A stretch of 64,000 bases of DNA from Virgibacillus halodenitrificans JCM 12304 (lineage in GTDB: Bacteria; Bacillota; Bacilli; Bacillales; Amphibacillaceae), in assembly GCF_001310895.1 (NCBI RefSeq), contig NZ_BAZS01000001.1:124001-188000 (forward strand), given 5' to 3'. The notes beneath the pieces were generated by a model. That model made no database searches. It saw only the letters and a program-made list of their open reading frames with translations, and was not told the origin of the DNA. How positions within the stretch are numbered: the first letter of the stretch is position 1; every line of letters starts with the position of its first letter. This document shows positions 35,696-45,732 of this stretch, in pieces. Made by a program: the position numbers and the translations under genes.

Positions 35696-35795
35696 TATAA
35701 TGAAGAGGCATTCCTTACAGATAGGATAAAAAGTATTTTATTTATAATAAACAGTATTAAACAGTTTTGTATTTCAACCATAATAGAATAGTGCT

Positions 35796-35837
35796 AAAAA
35801 ACCTTTTATCTTTTTATGAAAATAAAAGGTTTTTTAT
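35796..35837 (+). terminator. Terminator after cutC
   Basis: AAAAAACCTTTTAT (35796-35809) pairs with ATAAAAGGTTTTTT (35822-35835). It marks the end of the peptide/glycosidase cluster. Confidence 0.85.
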
Positions 35838-35944
35838 TTACAATAATATTACAGAAAATTAAAAATTAAAATAAAAAAAGGATATACGTATGTTAAAATG
35901 GGATATCAAAGATAATTTAATGAATGAAAGGAGTGTGAAAATCT

Positions 35945-38206
35945 ATGAAAAATAAATCATTGATTTTATATAAATATCTTATATCTTATATAATCATATT
36001 TTTAATTCCTTATGTAACAATAAGTGCAGTGTTTTATTTTATGTCCGTACATAATCTCCGTACTGAAATAATTAAATCTAATGTTGAAAAGATAGAGCAG
36101 GTAATAGAGTTTACCGATACTAGAATGAAAGAACTTAGAAGCTTAGCAATTCGAATATCTTATGATCACCGTCTTACTCCCTATATGTTTAGCCAACCAT
36201 ATTACAGTAAATTGGCAATAGAAGAATTAAACTCATATAAAGCAAACAGCGCTATTATAGATGGACTTTATTTATATTACCAAGGAAATGACCAATTATA
36301 CTCACAACGTGGCAGTACTACAATTCATACATTATTAAATGCTGTATATCGGGTAAAAGAAGATGAGGGAGAAAAATTCAATCAAAAATTGCAAACGGTT
36401 ACAAAACCCATTACTTATCCAATTGAACTTGATACTAATAGTGGAGATAAAAGTCAAAAATTAATTTCATATTTATATCCAATTCCAACGAACAGTTCTT
36501 TTAGTTATGGTACAGTTGCATTCTTAGTGAAAGAATCGACACTAAAAAAATTAACACAGAATGTATTAGGGGATTTTAATGGAAATATCTACATATTTAA
36601 TGAGGATAACGATTTGCTTTCAGCTAATAATAAAGGAGAAAAAATCGATTTAAAAGAGATAAAGCCTTTTGCTAGTGGACAGACTGGAGTAATTAACAAG
36701 ACCATAAATGGTAGGAATTATTCTATGGTGGTGGTTCGTTCAGAAAATACTAACTGGACAATCGTAACAACGATGCCTACTACTCAGTTTTACGAAAAAA
36801 TGTCTAGTTTAAAATTTACTATTTTATTGATCTTAACAATAATTGCCTTAATAGGAATTGTTACGGCAATCTTCATGTCTTTTCGGCAGTATAGACCCAT
36901 TCAAAATTTGGCTCATTCATTAAAGAGTAAACACAAGAACATTACAAATAATAACGATAAGGATGAATTAGCAAGTATTCATGAAACTATTAATTTAATG
37001 TATGAAAATAGTGAGGAATTACAGAAAAAGATAGTTTCACAGCAACCGTTTATAAGAGACCAATTACTACTACTTTTATTAAAAGGTGATCTTAAAGATG
37101 AGACAGAAATTAATAAATTATTACGTGATGCTGGAATTAATTTTATAGGGAGTAAGTTTTTTATTACGTTAATTCTTTTTAAGGATAAGGTTTTGGAACA
37201 TAAATCTTTACAGAACAGGGAAATAATTTTAAGTAATTTAAGGAACGTTTCTATTAACAGTTGTAAAGGGTATGGGGTGGAACTCATTCATGAAAATGGT
37301 TTGGCCATTATTACTAACATAGATGATACCGCTGAAAGAACGGAAGAAGTTCAAAGAAATTTTATTGAAGTATTAAAGGAACAATTGAAGAAATTCAGTA
37401 CAGAAATGCCTATTATCACAGTTGGTAAGGTTTATGAAGAGTTAAGTTGGATCAACCGATCTTTTATTGAGGCAAATGCTTCCGTAGAATATAATCTACT
37501 AAATTATGAGCACAACACCGTGTATTTTGAAGACATTGCAATGGAAAAGACGGAGACAGCTTTATGGCTACCACAAGAAGAACAAGCTAAATTAACTCAT
37601 AGTATGAAGCAGGGAGATAAAGTAGTAGCGTTGGAAACTTTAGGAACAATGTTTAACAATATAAAAGATCAAAAGATGTCTCCTCATATACTAAAATGTA
37701 TTTGTTTTGACATGATCAACTGCGTTCTGAAAACAACCTTGGAATTAGGGATGAAAGAAAGTAGCATGGAGGTACAAAAGTTAGTGGATTTCACTTCGGT
37801 AATTGATCTTGAAAATAAACTTTCTCATTCAATACCAATTATCTGTGAGGAAGTTGAAAAGTCTAAAGAAAATACGGACAACCTGCTTAAATTGAATATT
37901 ATAAAACATATCCAGGAAGAATATAAATCACACAGCCTTGGATTAGAATACACGGCAGAAAAATTCCAATTATCTGCTTCGTATTTAAGTAGATTTATGA
38001 AAGAGCAAACAGGAAAAACATTTACACAGTATGTCTGGCGCTTACGTAATGACGAGTTCAAAAGACAGCTAAGGGAAACGGACTACCCTATTAAAAAGAT
38101 CGTTGAAGATATAGGTTATGTAGATGTTGCAAATTTCACAAGGAAATTTAAAAAAGAAGAAGGAATTACACCTGGACAATACAGAAAGCAATATAAAGTA
38201 AAGTAA
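35945..38206 (+). CDS. Membrane-bound AraC-family regulator
   Basis: The protein has 753 residues. Membrane helix at about 10-32, an extracellular sensor (about 33-295, Cache-like), a second helix (about 297-322, LILTIIALIGIVTAIFM), a cytoplasmic segment and a C-terminal AraC HTH pair (about 650-750, GLEYTAEKFQLSASYLSRFM and DIGYVDVANFTRKFKKEEG). This design, common in Bacillus and Paenibacillus, joins extracellular sensing to transcription control without a kinase. GAAAGGAGTG precedes the ATG. It lies directly before the phosphoesterase gene and the oxidoreductase operon, which share an upstream sequence block, so it is the best candidate for their activator. Confidence 0.9.
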   Translation: MKNKSLILYKYLISYIIIFLIPYVTISAVFYFMSVHNLRTEIIKSNVEKIEQVIEFTDTRMKELRSLAIRISYDHRLTPYMFSQPYYSKLAIEELNSYKANSAIIDGLYLYYQGNDQLYSQRGSTTIHTLLNAVYRVKEDEGEKFNQKLQTVTKPITYPIELDTNSGDKSQKLISYLYPIPTNSSFSYGTVAFLVKESTLKKLTQNVLGDFNGNIYIFNEDNDLLSANNKGEKIDLKEIKPFASGQTGVINKTINGRNYSMVVVRSENTNWTIVTTMPTTQFYEKMSSLKFTILLILTIIALIGIVTAIFMSFRQYRPIQNLAHSLKSKHKNITNNNDKDELASIHETINLMYENSEELQKKIVSQQPFIRDQLLLLLLKGDLKDETEINKLLRDAGINFIGSKFFITLILFKDKVLEHKSLQNREIILSNLRNVSINSCKGYGVELIHENGLAIITNIDDTAERTEEVQRNFIEVLKEQLKKFSTEMPIITVGKVYEELSWINRSFIEANASVEYNLLNYEHNTVYFEDIAMEKTETALWLPQEEQAKLTHSMKQGDKVVALETLGTMFNNIKDQKMSPHILKCICFDMINCVLKTTLELGMKESSMEVQKLVDFTSVIDLENKLSHSIPIICEEVEKSKENTDNLLKLNIIKHIQEEYKSHSLGLEYTAEKFQLSASYLSRFMKEQTGKTFTQYVWRLRNDEFKRQLRETDYPIKKIVEDIGYVDVANFTRKFKKEEGITPGQYRKQYKVK

Positions 38207-38257
38207 TTGTAAATATAAATCAGCCTATAATATAACAATAATTAGCACTTACAACAG

Positions 38258-38290
38258 CTACCTAAGGTCTAGAAGATCTTAGGTAGTTTT
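38258..38290 (+). terminator. Terminator after the AraC-type regulator
   Basis: CTACCTAAG (38258-38266) pairs with CTTAGGTAG (38278-38286), then TTTT. Extra pairing inside the loop lengthens the stem. Confidence 0.8.
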
Positions 38291-38370
38291 CGTTAACTTT
38301 ATATTATTTAAAGAACAATTAATACATGCTTAACAATTAGAGGTTATTCTAAAAGCGTAAGAACGTACGC

Positions 38371-38409
38371 ATGTCAAGAGTTACATAGTTTGTGTAAAAC
38401 ACATATTAC
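38371..38409. promoter_or_regulatory. Shared regulatory block, copy 1
   Basis: ATGTCAA-GAG-TTACATAGT, then five bases, TAAAA, and ACATATTAC at 38401. The same three pieces occur at 42842-42882 upstream of the oxidoreductase operon (16 of 19, 5 of 5 and 9 of 9 matches, with a 2-base spacing change). It lies about 160 bp upstream of the phosphoesterase start and is probably the binding site of a common regulator. Confidence 0.6.
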
Positions 38410-38510
38410 GTAAACTTAGAAATAATGGTAGGTTATTTTTAATAGGTTTAGATTTTAGAATATACAGATAATTTAAACCTATAATAATATAGTTTGCAGG
38501 AGGTGAATAC

Positions 38511-38552
38511 GTGATAAACCAGCGATATTTAGTTTTTATTTATACAAAATAG
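38511..38552 (+). CDS. Possible 13-codon leader peptide
   Basis: GTG at 38511 follows GCAGGAGGTGAATAC, the best ribosome site in this stretch. It opens a 13-residue frame, VINQRYLVFIYTK, ending TAG 38552. It ends 16 nt before the presumed ATT start of the phosphoesterase. It may be a translated leader coupling into that gene, or a remnant. It has no known relatives that I recognise. Confidence 0.35.
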   Translation: MINQRYLVFIYTK

Positions 38553-38568
38553 ATGGGAGGTAACGAGT

Positions 38569-41500
38569 ATTATTAGTAAATTTAAAAAAAGTTTAGCGAT
38601 AATATTTATAGTTACTCTAGTTTTAGGAGATTTGTTGCAGGTAGGGTATTTGCATGCGGAAGAACAAAAGGGAAGCCCCAATATGACTCCACACTTATTA
38701 ATCACGGAGATCGTCCCAGATTCTACAAATGTAAATGGAGCTGACGGATATGAGTTTATTGAAGTCTATAATAACACCGACCAATTGATTAATTTCAAAG
38801 ACTACAATTTTCGTTACAGATATCCTAGTGGGCCTGATAATGATCAGGTTTGGAGAGCCATTCCGAATGATGTGTGGTTACAACCAGGTAAAGTGATGGT
38901 CTTCTGGGTAATGAATGATAAAAATAAGGAACTAACCATTGCTGATTTTAATTCAAATTATAATACTAATTTAATTGAAGGTGAAAATCTTGTGAAATTG
39001 GATGGCAATTCTATGTCCAATAGTCGAAAACGAAGCATCGTAGTATCTAGTAACACGGGATATGAGATTGTCAAAGCAACATATAATGATGGGGTGGATG
39101 ATACTCAGCCTGATAAAGGGATTTTTTATAAATATCCTGAAGACGAGACCAATGTAATGGTACAAACAGGTGCTGGAGTGGAACAGGCTAATCCCGGGAG
39201 CATAGAGGATACCCAAGTGCCTGAGTCTGTTGTTAACATAGAGGAGGATACAACACCTCCAACTATAGAAAACCTTACAACCGTAAAGGAAACAACTGCC
39301 ACTGAATTGGTAGAAATCAGTGCTGAATCAAGAGATGAATCGCTTGTTAAAACATTTAAGCTCTTTTATAAAAATACAGAAGATAGTACATTTAAGTCCG
39401 TAAATTTGACAAAAAGCAATGAAGACTCTTTATATAGTCATACACTTCAATTACTTGACTTATTAGGCAGTAAAAAGATTGAGTACTATTTTGAAGCTTC
39501 AGATGGTGTTAACATAACGACCTCTGAAAAGTATGAAATTAGAATTATAGAAGATGAAGCCAGTCCAAGATTAAATCTTTCAAATGGAGAAATAATAACT
39601 GGAGAAAAAGTAATTAAGGGAAATATAAGTGGATTGGATCCGGAAGAAATCTCTCTCTTTATAGATGGAAATGAGGTGGTGGATTCCTATCGCTCATTAG
39701 AAAAACAAGCTTACTTTGTTTTTGAGGGAGAAGGCTTGAATAATGGAGCTCAAAATGCAGTAACCATTAATGAGGAAATTTTAAAAATAGTAGAAGGGAT
39801 TAGTGGCTTTTCATCAGTTATCGTCCCTGTTTCACCTGATGAGCTGAAACAAGGAGACAATCAAATGGCAATCCGTGCCGGGGATACGAAGGGTCCTTTC
39901 TTTGAAGATACGTTTCCGATTGACCGCTATGTAGATGATTTTGATGTAAGAAATGTACGTTTAATATTAGCCGATGGAACCGAGATTAGAGATCCGGATT
40001 ACAGTGATGCTTCTGAGGAAATACACATAGGTGATGAAACGTACCGTGCAACATTTTTTAACTTCCATATACCAGAAGAGGAGTTAACATCTAAAACATA
40101 CAACTGGGATACGAATACGACTAGCGATGGTGAACATCAAATTACTATATCTTCTCCTGGACACGGTGAGGAATCAAAAACTGTAGTAGTTGATAACAGT
40201 GGTCCGGAAATTCAAACCACGATGGAGGAAGGTAAGCAGTATAAAGGTGAATTTGTAATTGATGTTACCGTGGATGATGAAGGGGACAAGGTGAAAAGTG
40301 TTGATGTTTTACTAGATGGTCAACCTATTGAAGTTCCCTATGAGACTTCTTCTATAAAACTTGCAGCTGGTGAACATGTGCTTGAAGTTTCTGCTATGGA
40401 TGAGGCAGGGAACGAAAGTAAAAAAGTGATTTCTTTTAATGTCATGGAAGAGATGCCACATAAACCTAAGATCATTTCACCGCTGGATGGGGAAACGGGT
40501 ATTAATGTGAATCCGGAATTAAGTGCAGAAGTAACAGATCCCACAGATGATGATTTGCATGTAACCTTTTATCAAGGGAAAAAATATAATGTTGAAAACA
40601 AAAATCATGTAACTGCTTATAGAAATGCAGTTAGTACAGAACCTCCTCAAGAGAAAATACCTGACGGTGAGTCTGCATTAACTGAGGAAGAATATGCAAA
40701 AATTATGTCCTCTAATGATGAATATTTCATCACAGATTCAACCGAGAAGTTCCCTTATTTGCGATTTGAAGCAGATTTAGAAGGTGAAATTGATGGAAAA
40801 GATATGGTTGAGTTGATTTGGGAAGGTAAATCTCTTGAAGGGCGCAAAGTCACCATGTATGCATGGAATTATAACGAGGGTGAAGAAGGAGCATGGGTAG
40901 CAATTGACTCTTCAACTACAGAAACAGAAGATGATTTTTTCTTAACAGCTGATGTCAGTGTTGAGGATTTTGTAAGAGAGAATAAAGTAGACATACTCAT
41001 ACAGGATCAAATCCCACCTCCAGAAGAGTATGATTACACCTTTGCATGGATGACTGACACACAATTCTATACAGAACTTTGGCCGGATATTTACCAATCA
41101 CAAGTGAATTGGATTAGGGACAACCAAGCAAATTTGAATATAGACTATGTGTTTCATACAGGAGATATTGTAAACGAAGTTAGCGAAGTATATCAATGGG
41201 AAAGAGCAGATCAATATATGGGTGTTTTGGATGGCGCTTCTGTACCTTATGGCGTATTGGCAGGTAACCATGATGTTGATTTGCAAAATAACAATGATTA
41301 TACGACTTATTCTCAATATTTTGGTGAGAAACGGTTTGAGAGAAAACCCTACTATGGAGATTCATACAAGGATAACCGTGGTCATTATGATTTAATATCA
41401 TCTAATGGTAATGATTACATTATGCTTTACATGGGTTGGGGAATAGAAGATGAGGATATTGCATGGATGAACAATATATTAGCACAATACCCAAATCGGA

Positions 41501-42619
41501 AAGCGATCTTAAGCTTTCATACTTATTTGACTCCTGAAGGTACCAGATCAGCAATTGGCGAGAGATTATACCAGGAAATCGTAGTGCCAAATCATAATGT
41601 TGTTATGGTATTGTCAGGCCATCTTACTGATAGTGAGCTACTTACCAGTGAATTAGATGACGATGGAGATGGGACACCAGATCGAAATGTATATCAGATG
41701 CTTTCTAACTATCAAGGCAACCCAGAAGGTGGCGCGGGATATATGAAGCTGTTTCATTTTGATACAAGTAGTGGAACAGTATTTGTTAATAGTTATTCTC
41801 CTTACCTGGACGATTTTAATTACTACGACACAGAAGAATATCCAGACAAAGATGAATTTACCATAGATTTGAATCTGGAACCACAGGTTAAACGAGTAGC
41901 TACAGATTATTTTGAAATTAATGTCTATTCAGATGAAAAAATTGGAGAAGTTAAAGATGTACCAAGTGGTGAAGTTGCCAAGATGAAGTGGAGGGCTAGA
42001 AGAGAACACAACTTATTATTGGTACGCTTCTGTGAAAGATGAATTTGGAGGAAGTGCAAAATCAGCTATCAACCAATTTACTACAGGAGAGATCCTCCCT
42101 TCACCTGAAAATTTACGAATAATTGATAGAACCGACAATAAGATTGAGTTGGCTTGGGACCCTGTTATGAAGACGGAGGATCTGGTGACTTATGAGATCT
42201 ATAACAATGATCAATTGGTAGCTTCCACGGAAAATACGGCTCATGAAATTACAGAACTGCAAGCTGATACAGAATATCATTTTACAATCAAAGCAAAAGA
42301 TCAAAGTGGAAAGGTTTCCCAATTAAGTGATCCATTAATAGTAAAAACGTTAAAGGATCTTTCCGAACTGAATTTGTTAGTAAAAAAATATAAAGAAACA
42401 AAGGAAATTAAAGGTCCTTTGGTAAAGCAACTGGAAAATAAGTTGAAGCAAACAGAAAAATTTCTCTTGAAAGAAGATTTTAGTAAAGCAGTTAAGAAAC
42501 TAAATGATCTTCATAAACATGTAAACAAAGATTCAATGGCAAAACATATTTCAGAGTCAGCAAAAGAGATGCTTAACAAAGAGACAGAATATATACTGGA
42601 ATCCTGGAAAAACAAATAA
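38569..42619 (+). CDS. Secreted lamin-tail metallophosphoesterase, frameshifted near its end
   Basis: The N-terminal lamin-tail-like domain (LLITEIVPDSTNV, DGYEFIEVYNN) is followed by Ig-like repeats. A calcineurin-type phosphoesterase then carries the metal motifs MTDTQF, HTGDIVNE, AGNHDVD, ILSFHTYL and LSGHLTD. A fibronectin-III domain and a coiled tail end it. A clear signal peptide (SKFKKSLAIIFIVTLVLGD to HAEE) is encoded only upstream of the TTG at 38632. The matching ribosome site GGGAGG (38555-38560) puts the start at ATT 38569, a rare codon. Near 41990 the frame changes: frame 1 stops at 42042, and the second frame continues GLEENTTYYWYASVKDEFGG to TAA 42619. About 1350 residues when joined. 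Likely extracellular phosphodiesterase or phosphatase. Confidence 0.8.
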
Positions 42620-42630
42620 CCAAATGGAAA

Positions 42631-42656
42631 TGCTCCTTAAAAAGGGGCTTTTTTTC
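42631..42656 (+). terminator. Terminator after the phosphoesterase
   Basis: GCTCCTT-AAAA-AGGGGC stem (one G-T pair) followed by seven T residues. Confidence 0.75.
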
Positions 42657-42841
42657 TTGCCTTTTATAAAAATCACATATAAAGGATAAATTACATATTA
42701 GAAAATTATATTTTTTAGCATAATTTACAACAAGTTTGAAGAGGGTTAATAACTAATTAATAATTGTTGATTAGTATTAAACATAGATTATCTAACTAAA
42801 ATCATTGCTGCCATAAGTCTTGTAAAGGGAGATAATAGCGA

Positions 42842-42882
42842 ATGTCAACGATTACATAGTAAAAATAAAAGTGACATATTAC
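42842..42882. promoter_or_regulatory. Shared regulatory block, copy 2
   Basis: ATGTCAA-CGA-TTACATAGT, five A, TAAAA, then ACATATTAC at 42874. It closely matches the block at 38371 and ends about 70 bp before the first oxidoreductase gene. Nothing else recognisable lies in the AT-rich spacer 42657-42952. Confidence 0.6.
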
Positions 42883-42952
42883 TTATTTCTTGTAAGGATG
42901 GTAAATTAAAATAGATAGAAAAAACTGAAAAATATAATTAGGGGTTGTACAA

Positions 42953-43945
42953 ATGATAAACATACTTGTACTTGGTGCAGGAACAATGGGCAGAACCCAT
43001 ATCCGGGCGTATCAAAGAATGAGTAATGTGAAAGTAGTTGGAATAGTGGATGTTAATAAACCAACTGTAGAAGGGGTGGCAAAGGAGCTTTACTTCAATC
43101 GTTTTGAAGATGCCCTGGAAAGTCTGGGAGAAATACATGTGGTAGATATTTGTCTTCCAACATATTTGCACAAAGAGTTTGCTATTAAAGCAGCAACAAG
43201 TAAAGCCCACATTATTTGTGAAAAACCATTAGCAAGCACATTGGAGGATGCGGGAGAAATAATATCTATATGTGAAGAAAATAAAGTGAAGCTTTTTGTA
43301 GGACATGTGGTTCGATTTTTTTCGGAATATTCTCAAGCTAAGAAGTTAGTCGATCAAAAATTATTTGGAGACATTAAATATGTAAGAACTTTTCGAAATA
43401 GTAGCTTTCCAATAGCTTGGAACGATTGGTATTCTAACTATCAATATAGCGGGGGGCTCTTATTGGATTTGCTCATACATGACATTGACTTTCTTTGTTG
43501 GTGTTTTGGAGAGGTAGAAAGTGTGAACGCAAATAACATTCGAAAAATGGAGTACAAAGATGTACAACATATCTCAGTGGAACTTAATTTTAAAAATGGT
43601 GTGAATGCACAAGTAGCTGGCAGTTGGTCGGAAAATAAATTTAGAACCAATTTTGAAATTCAGGGTGAAGCAGGTTATTTAGTATTTGATAGTACGAAAG
43701 AACAACCACTGAATCTACAAGTAAAAAGGGGAACTTCAATGAAGTTGATTGCTAATCAAGAAGAAATAAAGAACATAGAAAGTCCTTATTTTACACAGTT
43801 AAACCACTATGTAGACTGCATTATAAATAATCACACACCTATTATGACACCTCAAGAAGCTTATCAATCTATGAAAATAGCTTTTGCAGCTATAAAATCT
43901 TTTGAAATTGGAGATACGGTTTATTTAGAAGAAAAGTATCACTAG
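42953..43945 (+). CDS. Gfo/Idh/MocA oxidoreductase 1
   Basis: The protein has 330 residues. N-terminal NAD-binding motif VLGAGTMGRTHIRAY, the family EKP motif in IICEKPLASTLEDAG with the catalytic Lys, then the substrate domain with LLLDLLIHDIDFLCWCFGEVE (HD.D pattern). It should oxidise or epimerise a sugar, inositol or related polyol. First gene of a ten-gene operon-like run to 53109. The ribosome site is weak (AGGGGTTG). Confidence 0.92.
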   Translation: MINILVLGAGTMGRTHIRAYQRMSNVKVVGIVDVNKPTVEGVAKELYFNRFEDALESLGEIHVVDICLPTYLHKEFAIKAATSKAHIICEKPLASTLEDAGEIISICEENKVKLFVGHVVRFFSEYSQAKKLVDQKLFGDIKYVRTFRNSSFPIAWNDWYSNYQYSGGLLLDLLIHDIDFLCWCFGEVESVNANNIRKMEYKDVQHISVELNFKNGVNAQVAGSWSENKFRTNFEIQGEAGYLVFDSTKEQPLNLQVKRGTSMKLIANQEEIKNIESPYFTQLNHYVDCIINNHTPIMTPQEAYQSMKIAFAAIKSFEIGDTVYLEEKYH

Positions 43946-44042
43946 GTTTATGAATTTAGTAAAGGGGGTGATCAAACGAAATACGAATACACATAGAAGC
44001 TTTTTTCTAAATCAGGAGAATATTATTCAAGGAGGGTTAATA

Positions 44043-45671
44043 GTGAAAATTAGAAATCTATTATTATTGTTGGTTTTATCTTTTGTATTCATGCTTGTAG
44101 CTTGTAGTAATGGTGATGACGAAAAGGCTAGTAGTAAAGAGATTGATAAAGAAGCATTAGATAACTTAAATGATTCTGAAATGCCTATAGTAAAAGACCC
44201 AATAACACTTCATTTTTTGGCAGGGAAGCACCCGACAACAGCTAGCGATTACAATGAAGTCACAGTGTGGAAGAAGTATGAGGAAATGAGTAACATTAAA
44301 ATTGATTGGGAAATGATGCCAAAGGAAGGTCTGGAAGAAAAGCGGAACTTGGCCTTGGCAAGCGGAAGTTTACCTGATGTTTTTTATACGAGCTATATGC
44401 CAAATAATGACTTAGTTAAATATGGGAAACAAGGTGTTTTTCTTACTCTAAACGATCTAATTGAGGAATATATGCCAAATCTTACAAAATTATTAGAAGA
44501 GTATCCGGAGATTAAGAAAGGGATAACATTTCCAGACGGGAACATTTATGGACTACCAACTATTTATGACCCCGAGTTTCCTTCTTTGCTAATTGGTTCC
44601 AGACCATGGATAAGACAGGATTGGCTTGACCAACTAAATATGGAAATGCCTCAAACTACTGATGATTTTTATGAATATTTAAAAGCAGTTAAAGAAACGG
44701 ATCTAAACGGAAATGGAAAAGCTGATGAGATACCGTTTGGTGGAACATCTATAAGTGGGTTACGTCAATTTCTAGCAGGTTCATTTGGTGTTAACAATAA
44801 TGGAAGAGCTCACTTATATACGGATATCGACCCTGAAACAAATGAAATGAGATTTTTCCCCATTGATGATGGATACAAAGAACTACTTCAATATATGAAT
44901 AAGTTATATAGTGAAGGGTTAATTCATGAAAATATCTATACTATTGATACAAACCAGAGTTATGCGCTTGGTTCTGAAGGTTTATATGGAAGCACAGTCA
45001 TTACAAGTGCTGAAACGATCTATGGAGAAGCAGGTAAGAATTATGTAGGTATGACAGCATTAGAGGGACCAAATGGAGATAGGAAATATACAGATATAGG
45101 CTCAGCGTTAGCGCACCTTGGTGGGTTCGTCGTTACAAAGGACAATGCTAATCCAGCGGCAACACTAAGATGGATGGATTATTTCTATAGTGAGGAAGGA
45201 ACAAAATTATTCTTCATGGGCGTAGAAGGTGAGACCTATGAGAAGAAGAATGATGGTTCCATCGACTATGTAGATGAAATTAAGAACAGTCCTGAAGGTT
45301 TAACTCTTGAACAAGAATTGAAAGACCATATCACCTGGTTGGGCGGAGGCTATCCAGGAATCGTAATGGAAAACTATTTTAAGGGAGCTGAAAGTCTACC
45401 CTCCTCTATAAAGGCTGCAGAGGGACTTGAACCATATCTTATTGAAGATATATGGCCAAAGTTCACTTATACAGTTGATGAAAGTAAAGAAATGTCAGCA
45501 TTATCAGCGGATATTGAAAAATATGTGGATGAAATGCAGGACAAGTTCATAACAGGTAATATTGCTTTCTCTGAATGGGATAAATATGTAAAGACAATTA
45601 AAGACATGGGTCTGGAGGATTATATGAGTATTGAGAAAGCTGCCTACGATAGATATAAGAACAATGAATAA
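44043..45671 (+). CDS. LplA-type sugar-binding lipoprotein
   Basis: The protein has 542 residues and starts at GTG 44043 (GGAGGG upstream), giving MKIRNLLLLLVLSFVFMLVAC with lipobox LVAC. An earlier in-frame start at 43950 would add 31 residues before the signal. It is a family 1 extracellular binding protein of the LplA/YtcQ kind (FLAGKHPTTASDYNEVTVWK, DLNGNGKADEIPFGG). It delivers a glycoside or sugar derivative to the two permeases encoded downstream. A strong hairpin separates it from them. Confidence 0.92.
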   Translation: MKIRNLLLLLVLSFVFMLVACSNGDDEKASSKEIDKEALDNLNDSEMPIVKDPITLHFLAGKHPTTASDYNEVTVWKKYEEMSNIKIDWEMMPKEGLEEKRNLALASGSLPDVFYTSYMPNNDLVKYGKQGVFLTLNDLIEEYMPNLTKLLEEYPEIKKGITFPDGNIYGLPTIYDPEFPSLLIGSRPWIRQDWLDQLNMEMPQTTDDFYEYLKAVKETDLNGNGKADEIPFGGTSISGLRQFLAGSFGVNNNGRAHLYTDIDPETNEMRFFPIDDGYKELLQYMNKLYSEGLIHENIYTIDTNQSYALGSEGLYGSTVITSAETIYGEAGKNYVGMTALEGPNGDRKYTDIGSALAHLGGFVVTKDNANPAATLRWMDYFYSEEGTKLFFMGVEGETYEKKNDGSIDYVDEIKNSPEGLTLEQELKDHITWLGGGYPGIVMENYFKGAESLPSSIKAAEGLEPYLIEDIWPKFTYTVDESKEMSALSADIEKYVDEMQDKFITGNIAFSEWDKYVKTIKDMGLEDYMSIEKAAYDRYKNNE

Positions 45672-45681
45672 AAAGTAAAAA

Positions 45682-45717
45682 TATAGGGGGGGCATGCAGT
45701 GGGTATCCCCCCCTATA
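45682..45717 (+). promoter_or_regulatory. Strong intercistronic hairpin between binding protein and permease
   Basis: TATAGGGGGGG (45682-45692) pairs perfectly with CCCCCCCTATA (45707-45717) around 14 nt. It is followed at once by the ribosome site AAGGAGG of the next gene and has no T tract. It would stall 3' exonucleases and raise the binding protein relative to the permeases. Confidence 0.7.
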
Positions 45718-45732
45718 TAAGGAGGTTACTGA

